Positions 10,271 to 25,779 of a stretch of 64,000 bases of DNA are shown here, piece by piece. Below the pieces are notes generated by a model. It was not told the origin of the DNA, searched no databases, and saw only the letters and a program-made list of their open reading frames with translations. The DNA lies in assembly GCF_020080835.1 (NCBI RefSeq), contig NC_058165.1, positions 12,273,961-12,337,960 of the forward strand, written 5' to 3'. The position numbers and the translations under genes were made by a program. Position 1 is the first letter of the stretch; each line of letters opens with the position of its first letter. Source of the stretch: Cotesia glomerata. Taxonomy: Eukaryota; Arthropoda; Insecta; Hymenoptera; Braconidae.

Positions 10271-11890
10271 TCCCTACAATAAAAATACATGACAGTTTGA
10301 AGTTAGTCAATAGTCGAAAAAATGGGACCTGATTCCTTATTGGTAGAATATAAACCCTCCTCAGTTACTATTGGTCAATCTCCTGGTACGTGAACATATC
10401 AATATATCGATATAAATCGAACAGGAAAATTAAATTTTTATTTAAAATAATTGATAATTGATAATTAATTTTAATTTTAATTAATAAATTTTAATAAATC
10501 CTATAAAAATAAAATTAATAAAATTAATTTGTCGATAATAATTGATCAAAAGTGGAACAACCTTATCAATGTGTTCATTCGTTATTTATTTTATTATAAT
10601 AATAATAATAATATTTTAGAATTTGAATTAAATGAATAATGAATATAAAAATATTTATTAATAGAATTCATGACTAATAACAATAATATAAACAATACCA
10701 GCAACACATGATAATAATAATAATAATAGTAATTTAATATTTATTTTTCTAAAGACTTACGTCAGAAAATATCTATAAAATAATAGTAATAATAACAAAA
10801 GATGTTACTATTGTTGTAACTAAAATTAAAAAATACAATAAAATATAAAAGCGCGGTCTACTCGATACGTACACCTCGTGCTATTGAAGCCGGCCTCCGA
10901 CAAAAAAGGCGGATTTTGAAAGTATGGGCTTTACTATAGAATTTTACCATCTATAGTACAATCAACATAACTCTCAAGGAACAGAGACAAATATCAAATT
11001 TTCTAAAGTAAAAAAAAAGATGATATAACATAACTCAATGATTGTAACTTAAATAATAATTACTTGAATAATGAAGTATAAACAATAAATAGTTGTCAAG
11101 ATTATTATTATTTATTTCAACGAATGCATGTGAAATTTGAATCTACGCGCCTTTCGAAAATCAATGCTAATAACAATAGTCGTTTAACAGATTTTTTTTA
11201 TTATCAATATAATTTTTAAATTAAAAAAATGAAAATAACCGTTTTTTTCTTATTTACGATAATGATAATGATATGAACAATATTTATATTGTAGTATTGA
11301 TCCGTTTATTTTACAGTGTCTTGTCCTATTATTATATTTATTATAAAATGAATAAATAAAAATTCTGTTCGGCGTTATAATTTCTATCAGGATTCAGGGC
11401 TCCCAACCATAGTTTTCAGTACAGAAAGTTGGCTTTATTGATTAAATAGATGAACGATAGTAAGAAAGTTCTGGAATATATCATACGGTTTCGTTTTATT
11501 AAAAACATCATTATTATAACATCGAATAATTTTTTTAATTTAATTATTATTATTATTAAATAGAAAACTGAAGATATACAAATATGGAATCTTTACCATT
11601 TGTTTTTATTATAATATTTAATTTTTAATCAAGCATATATTATTTTAATTGCGTACTTGACATTTTGGTGTTTCCGGTTGCAAGACGACGCGTGAAACAC
11701 GAAGGAGAAAACTCTTTTCGCTGTGACTTCGACAGGCGACGGTCGTGCTTTAGTTACACGCAAAAAATACCACATTTTGTGATTAGTTTTTACCTCGTGA
11801 TTGGCTGGAACGCGTAATATTATTTATATTAAATAAATTTACATAATTGCTTATTAATAAAAAATAATTTCGTTAAACATAATTCTCAAA

Positions 11891-13232
11891 ATGACCCAAA
11901 CCAAAATTGATTTTACTCCTACGACAAACGAAGAAGTCGATTCGTTCACCCACGGGATACCATGGTGTAAGTAATTTTCAATTAATTATTTGTTTTATTA
12001 TCAGTATATCATTCTGACGATTAAAATACTAATTTATAATTAATCAGCTAATTTATTTCCAATCAACCAAATTTTTTTTTACGTTACAGTCATTTCACAG
12101 GCTCGGTAGCATGGATCGACGACCTGAAATCGTTGAAAAGCAAAAAGAGGATCTTTCGTTATGACAAATGGAACCGGTCGCAGAATCCGAATCTTGGTTT
12201 GGGATCCGTTAATTTCTGAATATCAGAGCAAACTTCATGAAAAATCGGTATACATTTTTTATATTTAAATTAAAATTTCTTAAATTTATTTATCAATTCA
12301 TGATATTTGATTTGGCAAAATTATTAAAATAAAATAGATAATTAATTAATAAAATTATCGTATTTTAAATTAAATTAAATCAAATAATTAATGATTTCTA
12401 TTTCTCTTTAGGTGATAAAGTTCGAACGCTTGAAGTGTCTCGATGCTGATCCAAATTTCGCGCAAGCCACCGAAGACGTTGCTCCGATAGAATTAACGAT
12501 TACCGAAAGTACAATTAAGGACTTTGACGAGAACGCGTCTCAAGGACCACGTGTCTATGAGCCGATCAGCATTCCAAGAGTTTATGACGAATTCGGTATT
12601 GTATGTAAGTTTCAAAAAATTTGTATTTATCGTAATTGTTGATATCTGTTCATTTTAAATCTTTGAATTTTATTTTCTACTGAAATTTATAAATTTTTTT
12701 TTTTTTTTTTCGAAGGCGTCCAAGGATTCATAAGAGACCTGTTCGAAGATATTACATTCAACAACAACGTATACGGTGCTGGATCAATCACTGACGGTGA
12801 ATATCGAATAAAAGTCCAAGTGCGCTCATTCTCGGGAGTTCGTGATTTATTAAAAAAATATACACTTGGCGTACATGTTGAAGTGAAAGGACAAGTCAAT
12901 AGAGATAAAACAAGTGAGTATCGTGAAAAAAAAAATTTTTTTTCCTACGACGGTTATTTTTATGAAATAGTTTATAATTGCTGGTATGTTTTTTAATTAA
13001 ATCTGATTAAATAGCCTTTTAAAATTTTTTTTCAGGTGCATTTCCGTACGTGCAATGTAACTCGATGTCCGATGTAAAAATCGTCGATGACAAAGTGATG
13101 AGTACGGCTGATGTCAGAAAGGGATTCCGAACCCCGGTTAATCCGTCTCCCAAAAGGATTCGCATTGAACCACCCAAGACAAAGGAGATGGACGGTAAAA
13201 CTACCGACCAAAATAACATGGATGCCCTTTAA
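11891..13232 (+). pseudogene. RPA70-like tandem OB-fold protein, copy A (disabled)
   Basis: Five exons at 11891-11966, 12090-12247, 12412-12604, 12716-12913 and 13036-13232, with GT-AG introns at the same places as the intact copy at 56919-58277. Compared with that copy, exon 1 has lost one base just before its donor (CACGGGATACC) and exon 2 has lost five bases (TTTCGTTATGAC). The losses sum to six, so the later exons are back in frame. Between them the frame is wrong and meets TAG in GCTCGGTAGC. Exons 3-5 keep the sequence of the second OB fold and the basic tail (PSPKRIRIEP). Exon 3 differs from copy B at about 12 of 64 residues. Confidence 0.75.
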
Positions 13233-15615
13233 AGCTGCGTAATATGACGTTTCAACGTTTTGCGATATCATACTTTATTTGCATCGATTAGGCAGTTTTT
13301 TGAAGGTTAATTATTGCGTTTTAAAGTATCTTCTTTTAATATTTTATCTATAGGCGAGTTTTTAAAATCGCTTTTTTACTATTAATAACATTTAAGTATT
13401 TTTTAATCGCAGATGAAGTACCTTAATTAAAATATCCATTATTATTCATATATTTTTCTAAAACATGACATACTTTTTGTTGCTGATTTTTGATATAATT
13501 GTTTTTTCAAGAGCATGATACATATACATAATATGGTAAGTTTTTGTTGCATTTAACTTGAACGTATAAATTTTTTATTATTTTTTCTACCTAATTATGG
13601 ACAATCGAAAGTTTAAATTAAATAGACACTTTTACATTCTCAAGTTCAATTATAATAGTTAAGGTATTTCATCGGATTTATTACTCATTAAACAACATAC
13701 TTAATTATTCTTAAATTAATATTCTTTTGAGTTTGATTTTCAATATTCACGATATTTAATTCTACTATATTTTTATTCACAGATTTTCGTTTATTTCCGT
13801 TTGATATATTACATAACAATTGAAGTTGCTAGCTGCTTATATCGACTTTTAAAGTTGATAATTCGCAATTTTATTACAATTCAAAATGAACATAGCTTTT
13901 AGTTTTCGCAATCATTACACTAAATATCTTTCAATTGTACTTTAAAATTACGATAATCATTTTATATTATTTTCTCGGGAAACCGAATGTGATTTAAATT
14001 TTATATCTAGATAATAATAATGTAGTAACTTGCCGTTGTTGGAATAACAAGTGCGAATGCTTAAGACTGTCTCCGTCATAATTCCATGTCTACATTATGT
14101 CAATTATTTATTGATAATAATTTTAAAGTATTATTAAAAACTATGGAATTATGATTGTAATCTTACATTTACCATAATATAATTATTTGATAGCTATCTA
14201 GATAAATCGTACATGTTATTAAATTTATAAGTTAGTTGATTATATCTAATCACAGTGATATTTAAATTAAGTTGTATACGATTGGAATAAATAAATAGAT
14301 TAAGACTACAGTAAATAATATAAATATAAAAAATATATGCAACGTTATTCATAAGTATTAGTATTACCAATTGAATGTTGTAAAGACTAAAACAATCAAA
14401 CATATGTGTTCGATGTTATGTTATAGAATGCCATTTTGGATGTTATTGTTATGTAAAGCTTATTATTTAACTTGAGACATTAATAAAATAATGTTGAATG
14501 TGTGCTAAATTATATTGTTTATTTTTGTAGTTGGTTTTTTAATATTTAGAATCCAATCAATGTTGAACTTCACTTTACCAATTTGTTATCCTTTCAGAAA
14601 TCGTTCCATTATTTACATCAAAAATAGAAATTTGAATAACGCGCCAAGCAATAACTGTTGTATTCCTATGATTGCAGGGTTGGTTATTGACTGCAAGTAA
14701 CATATTCTTTCAGATAATATTTGAAGCCGGTGACGCTAAAGTCACGGCTCTATACTTGGTTTCGAATGCTATAACAGCTGACATAAAAATCATCATAAAC
14801 CGAGATTTATCAAACTAACAGAAGTTTGCACTTCTACTCAGTGTCGTCTTAGTGATATTTATGGATTTTATCCATAATTGGTGATTCATACGACGCGTTG
14901 TCATACATATGATTTATTAATAATATAATATTGAGCAAAATAAATATATGTATAACCTAAGATTTTTAACACGTGTGTCTGATGAAGTTCGTTATCGTCA
15001 TCTATTTGTGAATTAATTTTTGTTGCAAATATAATACTGCAGTGCACAAACATTTATACTATAGTCTTGATTCGCTTAGAATTACGTTCAGTTATTTGAA
15101 CAATATATTTAGAAAATAATAACTTTATTCGTGCTATGTAAGTATACGTTCATTTCTTTTGGAGTTAAAAAACATTTTTTATTCAACTTATTAATAATAT
15201 ACTTTTTTCACAAAGAATTGTGATACATTTTTTATGAAGACATAATGACATCAATAGTTATGTTACACAAATGTATAAATTCCGAAATCATGAATGTTTC
15301 ATATTCTAATTCTGTTGATATTTTACTTTATTATCAATCGACAAATATTGTTCGATAATAAATAATTGGGTTAATCGACATTTTTTTTGTTATTTTATTA
15401 ATTTATAACATTAAACCTAAATAATATTTTTTCTATTTGCACTTACAGTTTTATGAATTTTTTTACAAATGAAATTGAATAAAAAAATTTTTGTAATAAT
15501 TTTTTCAATGAAATAAATTAAAAAAATTTTGATGTCGGTGAACTTTAATGTCATGAATATTATTTCAAATTACAAATTCTTATTTGATCGATGGGATCAT
15601 GGAATAAATTCATTT

Positions 15616-15659
<44 letters not shown>

Positions 15660-15813
15660 AATATTATTTTTCTTTTGAAATAATAATAATAATCAATAGG
15701 TATATATAAAATTTTGATGCCATTCTTTCGATAATTGCTCTTTACTTTTTTATTTAGTTGTGTATGGATTTCCATAATGTAACGTCCTAATCATTTTGTC
15801 TTATTTCTTCCAG
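13233..15813. other. 3' region of RPA-like copy A, no gene seen
   Basis: AT-rich sequence, closely matched in copy B (58278-60865). A TA run is at 15620-15657. A possible acceptor (TTTCAG at 14594-14599) precedes a short open stretch ending TGA, and is also present in copy B. I do not call a gene. Confidence 0.5.
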
Positions 15814-15887
15814 GTCCATCAAATTCCCTTTCGGTGATCAGAGAGGAGGAAGGACATAGAATACAAAAAAAGAACGGATATTTATAA
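15814..15887 (+). other. possible alternative last exon of RPA-like copy A
   Basis: TTATTTCTTCCAG precedes a 74-base stretch. If joined to the exon 4 donor (phase 1) it reads SPSNSLSVIREEEGHRIQ..NGYL then TAA, followed by AATAA-rich sequence. The same exon, with changes, is at 60866-60939 in copy B. This is only a splice-pattern inference. Confidence 0.25.
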
Positions 15888-16387
15888 TAAGGATTAATAA
15901 AAAAAAAAAAAAAGATTACTAATTGAGAAATTAAGTAATAGAACTTAGACGTAAGAATCATAATAATTAGTAAAATCTGTAATAATCTAACTGTATCAAC
16001 ATTGCATAGGATATATGATTAGTAAAATAAATAATTTTTTTGAAAAATAGAAAATTGAGTTAATTTTATTATCTATAATATAGAATTATCTACAGAAACT
16101 AGAACGAGATACCTAAGAAACTATTATAACGTATTGCACAAATAAATGCAATACTAATCAAAAATACATGAGACATTATTCAGACATACCAATAAATAAA
16201 TACATAATAAGTCTATAAGAACCTACCCAACAAACAAATTTACTGATATTTATAAAAAGATAACATATATTTATGGTTTTAAATATAAAGAACAAGAAAG
16301 ACATCAGAAATAAAATAAGAAATATAAATTAGTGACAAGAAAATTTCTTCCGAGATCATAATTACTTTTTTTTTATTATCATTACTA

Positions 16388-16471
16388 TTGATTATTATTA
16401 TTATTATTATTATTATAATAATAATAATAATAATAATAATTATTATTATTATTATTATTATGTTATTAAAT
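16388..16471. repeat. TTA/TAA microsatellite, left flank of the R4-type insertion
   Basis: (ATT)n then (AAT)n then (ATT)n, ending TGTTATTAAATG. The same end is present in copy B just before the gap at 61473. The R4-type element starts at the next base. Confidence 0.85.
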
Positions 16472-19392
16472 GCTCAGGGGGGTTGTCCCCGAAGTCCGAC
16501 TCTCCGAGGGCCCAGCCTGAGCTCCATCCATTACTGCTGGACCACTCCGCACAACAAGGCGGTTAGCGGCCACAGCAGGCTAAAGTCATTTCCCTAAGTA
16601 GACGGAGGGAACCTAATATTACAGCCTTCTGCATCCTGACAGCCAAGAACTCAGATTTTAACGTGCAAGCTGGAACTTTGGCAAGTGAGGATACAAAAGA
16701 CTGTTTCATCCCTCCAAGGACGCCAACGATTAGGACGACTAGTTTGACACGGTAACCTGGGTAAAGTTTGCCAATTTTAAATAGGAGATCCTGATATATT
16801 TTTCTTTTGTGCTCTTCTTTGGCTGAGATGTTGTGTTCAGCCGGGGCCGAGAACTCAATGACATAAATGTCACGAGTGGCTTTGTCGAAGAGCACAATAT
16901 CAGGTTTGTTGTGATCGATCCGCCGGGTTGTTGCAAATGGCATGTTCCAGTAAATTTTGCAACTGTCATTCTCAACAACCTGGGGAATATCTCCTGGTAG
17001 ATAAGGCAGCACTGGTGTCATATCAATACCGTAGTAATGACAAAGATAGTAGTACAGTACTCTCAGGGCAGCGTTGTGACGCTGGATATATGTACCTCTC
17101 GCCAGCACAGGACATGCCGACAAAAGGTGCATGAGCGTCTCCGGGTGTTGTTTACACATCCTACATGACGTGTCCAGAAGCTGCACCTGGAGCACCTTAC
17201 TACGGTATTCTAGAGTGTTAATGACACCATCTTGGCAGGTAAATATGAACCCTTCAGTCTCGGACATCAGGCCAGCTGACTTTAAGAAGGAAAAGGTCAG
17301 CTGGGTGGACAAGCCATGATCACGCACGTGTTTGAAGTACACGCTGTGCATGGACTTGTCCATCAGTTCGCCTAGGAGTTGTTTTTCCTCGGCGTTCCTG
17401 ATGACGCTCTTAAATTCTTCCTTTCGGAGTTCCATAAGAGCGTTTATCTCTCCAAGACCAAGGGTTCTTGCTGCATATATAGCTGCCTTATACAAGAACG
17501 ACCCCTTATGCGCATTTTCATGTTTATGTACGATTTGCATAAGGAAGTCATCCTCGTCTGCAGTGAAATTGACAACCTCGAATGTTAAGCCCAGGACCAA
17601 ACGATCATGCAGCCGCTCCAATCTCTGCAGACCTCTCCCACCGATGGACCGGGAGAGGTATAATCTTGCGACTGATGAATTGGGGTGCATGCTCCGATTC
17701 ATATTCATAACCTTACGGGTTTTGATGTCGAGATCTCGTAAATCCTTTCGGGCCCATTTCAGGACACCGAAAGAGTATAGTAAGACTGGGGCAGCGAGCA
17801 TGTTAGTGGCGGAGACTTTATTTTTGCCGGAAAGTTCGGAGGACCAAATTTTCCGGAGTCTTCTAACATACTCACTACGGAGAGTTGCTCGGACTTTAGA
17901 GACCGCATGCATGCGGTGCTCTTCCATTCCTAGGTATCTATACAACTCTCCGGCGCCTAATTGTCTTAAGATGCTCCCATCTACTAACTCGACATCATCA
18001 CCCGTATCAGAGCACTTACCCCTCGCCAGATGTATGACCGCACACTTGTCCAACCCAAAAGACATTTCGACATCTCGTGAGTACTCTGCTACGATGTTCA
18101 GGGCTGCCTGTAGATGATCTTCATTAGCACTATATAGCTTTAGATCATCCATGTAAAGCAGATGGGTGATCGAGTATTTTCGATCACCAGGAGGCCCCAC
18201 AGAGTACCCATGGGTTTTACGGAGAGCAACAGAAATAGGCAGCAGTGAGATGCAAAACAACAGAGGGCTCAAGGAATCGCCTTGGAAGACCCCTCGTTTG
18301 TACTCTACAACTCCGGTTACGTGCAATGCGTTTCCATTTCCTATATGGAAACGCGTTTTCCAGAGCTGCATTGTACGCCTAATGCATTCCACTGTTTCGG
18401 GATTGACCCCCAGGCACTTGAGGAGGTATAAAATCAACTCATGAGGAGTTGAGTCAAATGCCTTGCGATAGTCAATTCAGGCCATTGACAGGTTGCGTTG
18501 ATAGTAGATCGCATCTTGTATGACACATCGATCAACTATCAGGTTCTCTTTGCAACCTGACAGGCCTCTTTTGTTGCCACGCTGTTCATATATCTGTTGC
18601 CATATAGGTCCTATCTCCTGCAAGATACGGTTATTCAAAATTTTTGTAAAAATTTTATAAACCGCATTCAGGCAGGTGATAGGCCTGTAATTCTTTGGGT
18701 CAGACAAGTCACCTTTTTTGGGCATCAGTACGGATCGCCCTTCTACGAGCCAGTCTGGAATCGGTTCGTCAGCTCTAATGTAGGATGTTAATATACGGGC
18801 CAAATGGAGGTGGGTAGAAGTAAACTTCTTCCACCAGAAGACATTAATGCCATCTGGTCCCGGGGCAGCCCAATTTCTGCTGCCATCTAGAGCTAAACGA
18901 ACTTCATTTACACTGACTGCAGGGCTCTCTTCATCAGCATTCTGTCGACGGTGTTTCTGACAGAATGCTTTGAAGTCATGCAGAGCTGGAGTGTTGGCGT
19001 TTACGTTTGGTTGATCTCCGTACAACTCAGTCCAAAAGGCTTCCACCCGCTCAGGTGCTGGATAATTCTCGGTAACAACAGTCTTTGGTGTCAGAAAGCG
19101 TGAAGGGCTAGATCGAAACAACGAATTGTCGACCAGCCGTTTCAGCCTTTTCTCTAGTGACTTTTTGGCAGTCACTAGAGCTCGCAATTTATTAAGCGAC
19201 TCTTCCTTGATGACAAGAAGGGTACTTTTATTCAATGTGTGATGACGCCACCGAAGTTCAGCAGCAATGCGACGTACTCGGGGCGTGTATGCTCGTTGAG
19301 TTGTTTCGAACTCAATCACACATTGAATGCGAGAGATATGTTTCCGGGATCTGTCAATTTTGTCGCCAAGTTGTGCGATGCGTTGTCTCAAC

Positions 19393-20301
<909 letters not shown>

Positions 20302-20307
20302 ATAAAA

Positions 20308-23300
20308 ATGCCGAAAAGAAAAATCATTCGTGATCCTGTTGAAGAAGAAGCATTTAATAGAACTAAACTCAATAAAAGAAAGCTACTCGATGGTTAAATA
20401 GACATAACTGTAAAAAACAAAATCCTACTCGCATGATGGATTTGGATAGCTGTGAAACCATTACACTCGATGCTTCAGATATCGAAAATAACCCCTCCAC
20501 ATCTTATGAAAATGTAGATATTCATTTGTATATTGCTGCCATCGATGACGGTGCCTATAATCGTGAATGAATTGTAAAAGAAAATGTCATCAACGAGCAT
20601 TATCTAGGTCCTATGAATTCCATATGTCGTCATTGTGGTGCACATCATTTTTCTAAAGAACAAGTGGCTAACAAAAAAGATTCGTTCAATGATTGTTGCA
20701 GTCATGGTGAAGTGGCACTTGCCGATTTACCGCAAACTCCATCAGTATTGAAAAATCTCTTTGATGGATCCCACGAAAAATCCCATCATTTCTTCGATAG
20801 AATACGGTACTATAATAGTTCATTTTCGTTTGCGTCGTTTAAGGCAAACTTAGTGAAGTTTAGTAACAACTGTTCCGGTCCGTTTTGTTTCAAAATTCAA
20901 GGACAGGTATACTATCAAATTAATGAATCTCTATATCCTGAATCGGGTGACCGTCCTACAAATGGACAATTATTTATAATCGACGCTGCTGAAGCATCAC
21001 AATATAGGTGTGATCAAAACAATAAATTAGATATCGACGTTGTTAGTAGCATCGAATCAATCATAAGAGAACATAACATATTCGTACATTCTTATGAAAT
21101 GATGAAAGACGAAATAAATACAGAGAAATCCAGAAACAACGATTCAGAACCTGAATTACAATTATTATTTCAATTGAAGAAAGGTATGGATCGAGGCCGG
21201 TACAATTTTCAAAGAGTTAACGAAGTAGCAGCGATTTTTTCAACCACTGCTGATGGACAAATTCCAGAATCATATGTAACGATTAGAAATAGAACTACAA
21301 AACAATTAGCATATGTTAGCAATATGGACCCTAATGTAGAACCATGGATTTATCCATTTTTTTATCCTTATGGAACTCGAGGTTAGGATCGAAATCTTAC
21401 CTGCGTGAACAAAATAAACAAGAGAGTGTCTCGAAATGCCAACATCAAATTTCGCATGGCTATACGCAATAATTTCAATGTTTTTTTATTTGGTAGGAGA
21501 TTTTTTCAACAATGGGTAGTAGATAGCTACGTAAAAATAGAAAAAGACAGAATTAATTGGAACCGAGATCATCAAAAAGAATTAAGAGCTGAATCATATC
21601 AAGGATTAATTGATCATTTACATTCGAACGCTGCTAACACAAATGGCAAAGTAGGTAAAATAATAATATTGCCGTCTACTTTTATTGGGTCTCCAAGAAA
21701 TATGGTTCAACATTATCAAAATGCCATGAACATCGTTCGGGTTCATGGAACACCTGATTTGTTTGTAACCATGACATGCAATCCTCAGTGGCGAGAAATA
21801 ACTGAAAATTTGTTTCCGGGACAAACAGCTGCGGATTGACCGAATCTCGTAGCTAGGGTATTTTATTTAAAGGTTAAACACTTGATGGATATAATAGTTA
21901 AGCAAAATCATTTTGGCAAAGTATTAGCTTACGTGTATGTAATAGAATACCAAAAGCGTGGTTTACCACATGTACATTTGTTAATAACATTGGATCGTAA
22001 TTCTAAAATTAACACCCCTGAACGAGTAAATAGGTATGTTTCAGCTGAAATACCAAATCCAGAAGAGAATCCAAGATTACACACAATTGTAATGAAAAAC
22101 ATGATACATGGACCTTGCGGTGATTGGTGTTTGGTAGATAATAGATGTTCAAAAAAGTATCCGAAACCCTATCTTGAAAAAACAAAAATGGATGAAAATG
22201 GTTATCCTTCTTATCAAAGGAAAAATACAGGTAAATTGTATTCTAAATCAAATAATTATTCAGTAGATAATCGACACGTAGTGCCTTACAACAAAGAACT
22301 GTTAGAGATGTTGGATTGTCATATAAATGTAGAAATAGTTGCCAGTATTCAAGCCATGAAATATTTGTTCAAATACTTATATAAAGGTCATGATGCAGCT
22401 GCTATTAACATACAGAATGAAAATCCAAATGGGATAATCGAACACGACAAAATTCAAGATTATATTGAAGGACGATATGTTGGCCCTGTTGAAGCATGCT
22501 GGAGAATTTTAAATAAAGAATTGCAAAATAAAAGTCATACCGTTATCAGATTACCTGTACATCTACCAAACCGACACACAATTACTTTAGACCCTGAGAA
22601 TGCAAACGACATCCAAAATGCATTGGAAAAACAAACTATGCTCATGGATTATTTCGCTTTAAATGCGAGAGATCCAGAAGCAAGGGCTTATTCATACGCG
22701 CAAATCCCCGAACATTATGTATTTAAGAAAAAAGATGCCAAAACAAAAAAATTTAGTTGGGAACCACGATAATCACAATTTAAAGCCATTGGAAGGATGT
22801 ATTCAATAAGTCCTGCACAAGTGGAGTTGTTTCATTTACGTTTGTTGTTGATTAACGTCAGAGGAGCAGCAAGTTTCGATGACCTTAGAACCGTTAATGG
22901 AATAGTATGTGATACATATACTTCTACATGTTTGGCCTTAGGACTTATAGAAGATGATAATGAATGGGACCGAACATTAACTGAAGCTGAATTGTGGATG
23001 ATGCCAGTACAACTACGTAAATTATTCATTCGAATTTTGCTACATTGTCATCCGGTGTGCCCTGAAAAATTGTGGGAAAAATTCAAACATTCAATGTCAG
23101 AGGACTTTCTTGTTCAATATGAACCGGTTTTGGCATATCGGAAAACTTATGCTTTGCTTGACGATATGTATATTTCTGAAGGATCGGGTATCAGTAAATT
23201 TCCAACGATGCAACAACAAGTAGAGTATATTAACAGGGAAGCTGATAATATGTCTTTAGAGGAACATCTAAAGATCGGTGAAGAACAATATCTCGAATTA

Positions 23301-24676
23301 AACGAAAAACAAAAAGAAATTGTAGACATGAACATCACAATTACGTCCCCTACTGAAATGAATGACGATGCTAGTAACTGTTTTTACATCAATGGACCCG
23401 GAGGTTCGGGTAAAACATTTATTTACACGACGTTGTATCATGTCCTCAGAAGCAGACAACAAAATGTATGTACAATGGCCTTTACGGGGATTGCAGCAAC
23501 TCTTCTTCCACACGGACGAACTGTTCACAAAGTCTTCGGTATGCCTGTCCCATTGTATGAAGACTCAACATCCAACATAAAAAATCGAACGAAAGAGTAT
23601 AATTATTTAAAAAATATCGACTTAATCATTTGGGATGAGGCTCCAATGGCACCAAGATATGCATTGGAACTGGTAGACCGTACGCTACGTGACATATGCA
23701 ATAATACCGACCATTCGGAGGTAAAATTGTTGTACTCGGCGGTGATTTTCGACAATTGTTAGTGATTAAAATACATGCTACCCGTAATGAAATAGTCAAT
23801 TTATCAATAAAATTCAGCCAAGTATGGAAGTGTTTTAAGATTTTTTCTTTCTCTTAAAATATGCGGGCATTACCGGAAGAAACTGAATTTGCTAAATTCT
23901 TGTTGTCGATTGGAGATGGAGATATTAATGATAAAGACGATTACGTGACTGTTTCTGGAAATTGTATCGCGCCAAAAGGATCTAATATTGTTATCGATAT
24001 TTATTATGATGCTATAAATGACGGTCGATACGATGATTTCACCAAATTGGCTATTCTTTCTCCTCGTAATGTAGACGTAGATGAAATAAACAGTAAAGTT
24101 GTAGATATGTTGGACGAACAATCAGAAAAGATTTACAATAGTATTGATAGTACGGAAAATTGTGATAACGGCACTAACAATTAAGCTATTCTGGTAGAAT
24201 ATTTGAACACAATCAATCCTCCTAATTTTCCTCCGCATGAATTAAGATTAAGATTGTATAGCGTTGTTATGCTTGTTAGGAACTTAAGTATAAACGAAGG
24301 CTTATGTAATGGTACAAGATTAATGGTTTTAGAGCTTGGGTCGAATTTATTAAAATGTAAAATTTTAACTGGAGATAAAGCAGGAGATACAGTTTTCATT
24401 AACAGGATAACTTTATATCATGATCACGTAAATGCATTTACATTCAAACGGAGGCAATATCCCTTAAAGTTGGCATTTGCAATGACCATAAATAAAGCTC
24501 AAGGGCAAACATTCGACAAAATTGGAGTAGATCTTTAAAAAGACGTGTTTAATCATGGACAACTATACGTTGCAATGTCACGAGTAAAATCATGGAGTTC
24601 ATTGAAATTGTACTTAAGCGATGAAAGGTCGAACGAATTGATAAAGAATTATGTATTTAAAGAACTTTATCTATAA
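20308..24676 (+). pseudogene. Helitron Rep/Pif1-type helicase
   Basis: It starts at ATG 20308 (MPKRKIIRDP) and is traceable to TAA 24674-24676, about 1450 codons. In order: Cys/His finger CRHCGAH..DCCSHGE (20622-20715); the Helitron N-terminal domain (FRMAIRNNFNVFLFGRR near 21440); Rep with DLFVTMTCNP near 21755; the HUH motif GLPHVHLL (21960-21983); the two-tyrosine block YLFKYLYKGHDAA (22361-22400); SF1 helicase Walker A GPGGSGKT (23395-23418); Walker B IIWDEAPM (near 23626); and late motif NKAQGQTFDKIG (near 24500) with YVAMSRVKSW near 24565. Disruptions: frame changes near 20400 and 23715 and stops near 20567, 21384, 21837, 22770, 24182 and 24536. It would nick and unwind DNA for rolling-circle transposition if intact. 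Confidence 0.9.
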
Positions 24677-24990
<314 letters not shown>

Positions 24991-25031
24991 AAGATTACGT
25001 TTTCCTCTACTACTTATAATAATTAGTAATC

Positions 25032-25106
25032 TCTCAATCCTTTCCTACCAATATCCTGTTACGTGAATGTGGAACGCTTCACGTAATAATTACCGTAACT
25101 CCTATT
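25032..25106 (+). repeat. 75 bp direct repeat, left member
   Basis: Near-identical to 25346-25420. It contains the inverted repeat TTACGTGAA..TTCACGTAA (9 bp arms, 10-base spacer). Similarity continues past 25106 after a 17-base insertion. Confidence 0.85.
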
Positions 25107-25208
25107 CTTTCCCGCTTCACAGCATTATTTATATTTGTAAAAATGCTTGCCGTAAGATGGACGGTGTGGCTTAATGTATATAGAATAATCGAAAAGAAAT
25201 TTAGTATA

Positions 25209-25281
25209 GACCGGATAGCTCAAATGGTAGAGTAGCCGACATGTCTTCGGAAGGTTCTGGGTTCAAATCCCAGTCCGAGCT
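25209..25281 (+). tRNA. tRNA-like sequence (pseudo-tRNA or SINE head)
   Basis: It has an A box (TAGCTCAAATGGTAGAG) and a perfect T arm with B box (GGTTCAAATCC). The anticodon stem pairs GCCGA/TCGGA (one mismatch) around loop CATGTCT. The anticodon would be TGT (Thr), but base 33 is A instead of the invariant T, and the acceptor stem has two mismatches. I therefore call it tRNA-derived rather than a working tRNA. It lies between the two 75 bp direct repeats. Confidence 0.5.
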
Positions 25282-25345
25282 ATCTAATAATTTTTTCTTG
25301 CATATTCTATAAACTCACATTAAGATGATCCTTTCCACATTCCTT

Positions 25346-25420
25346 TCTCAATCCTTTCCTACCAATATCCTGTTACGTGAATGTGGAACGCTTCACGTAA
25401 TAATTACCGTAACTCCTATT
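25346..25420 (+). repeat. 75 bp direct repeat, right member
   Basis: Second copy of 25032-25106, 314 bases downstream, on the other side of the tRNA-like sequence. Confidence 0.85.
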
Positions 25421-25779
25421 ATTTATATTTATAAATAAATAATAATTAAATAATATTAATCGGTTTCGTCATATAATAAGTAATCGTCAATTTTCAAATT
25501 GAAGCTAATTCGTTTTAATTATCAAATAAAATATATAACTAAAGCATTATATATTGAACGGACATGATTGAAACTATAAAATTATGTTTTCTCTACTAAA
25601 ATAACAATCCCAGAAAATTGTTGATTTATCTTTCAATTTTCAACGATATTGGTCTTCATTTGTAACTTAAAGTTGCAGATTGCATCATATTCTAAATTCG
25701 TTTTAGATCATATTCAAACAAATTTTCTAAACACGAATGTAACTTGAAAAAAAAAAAACCGTTGAAGAATGAAATTTAA

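Noticed and set aside
17332..18117. 261-codon open frame on the plus strand
   Set aside because: Antisense shadow of the R4-type reverse transcriptase; Ser/Arg-rich with no motif, and duplicated with it at 19810-20397.
25209..25281. Functional tRNA-Thr
   Set aside because: Base 33 is not T and two acceptor pairs are broken; called tRNA-like instead.
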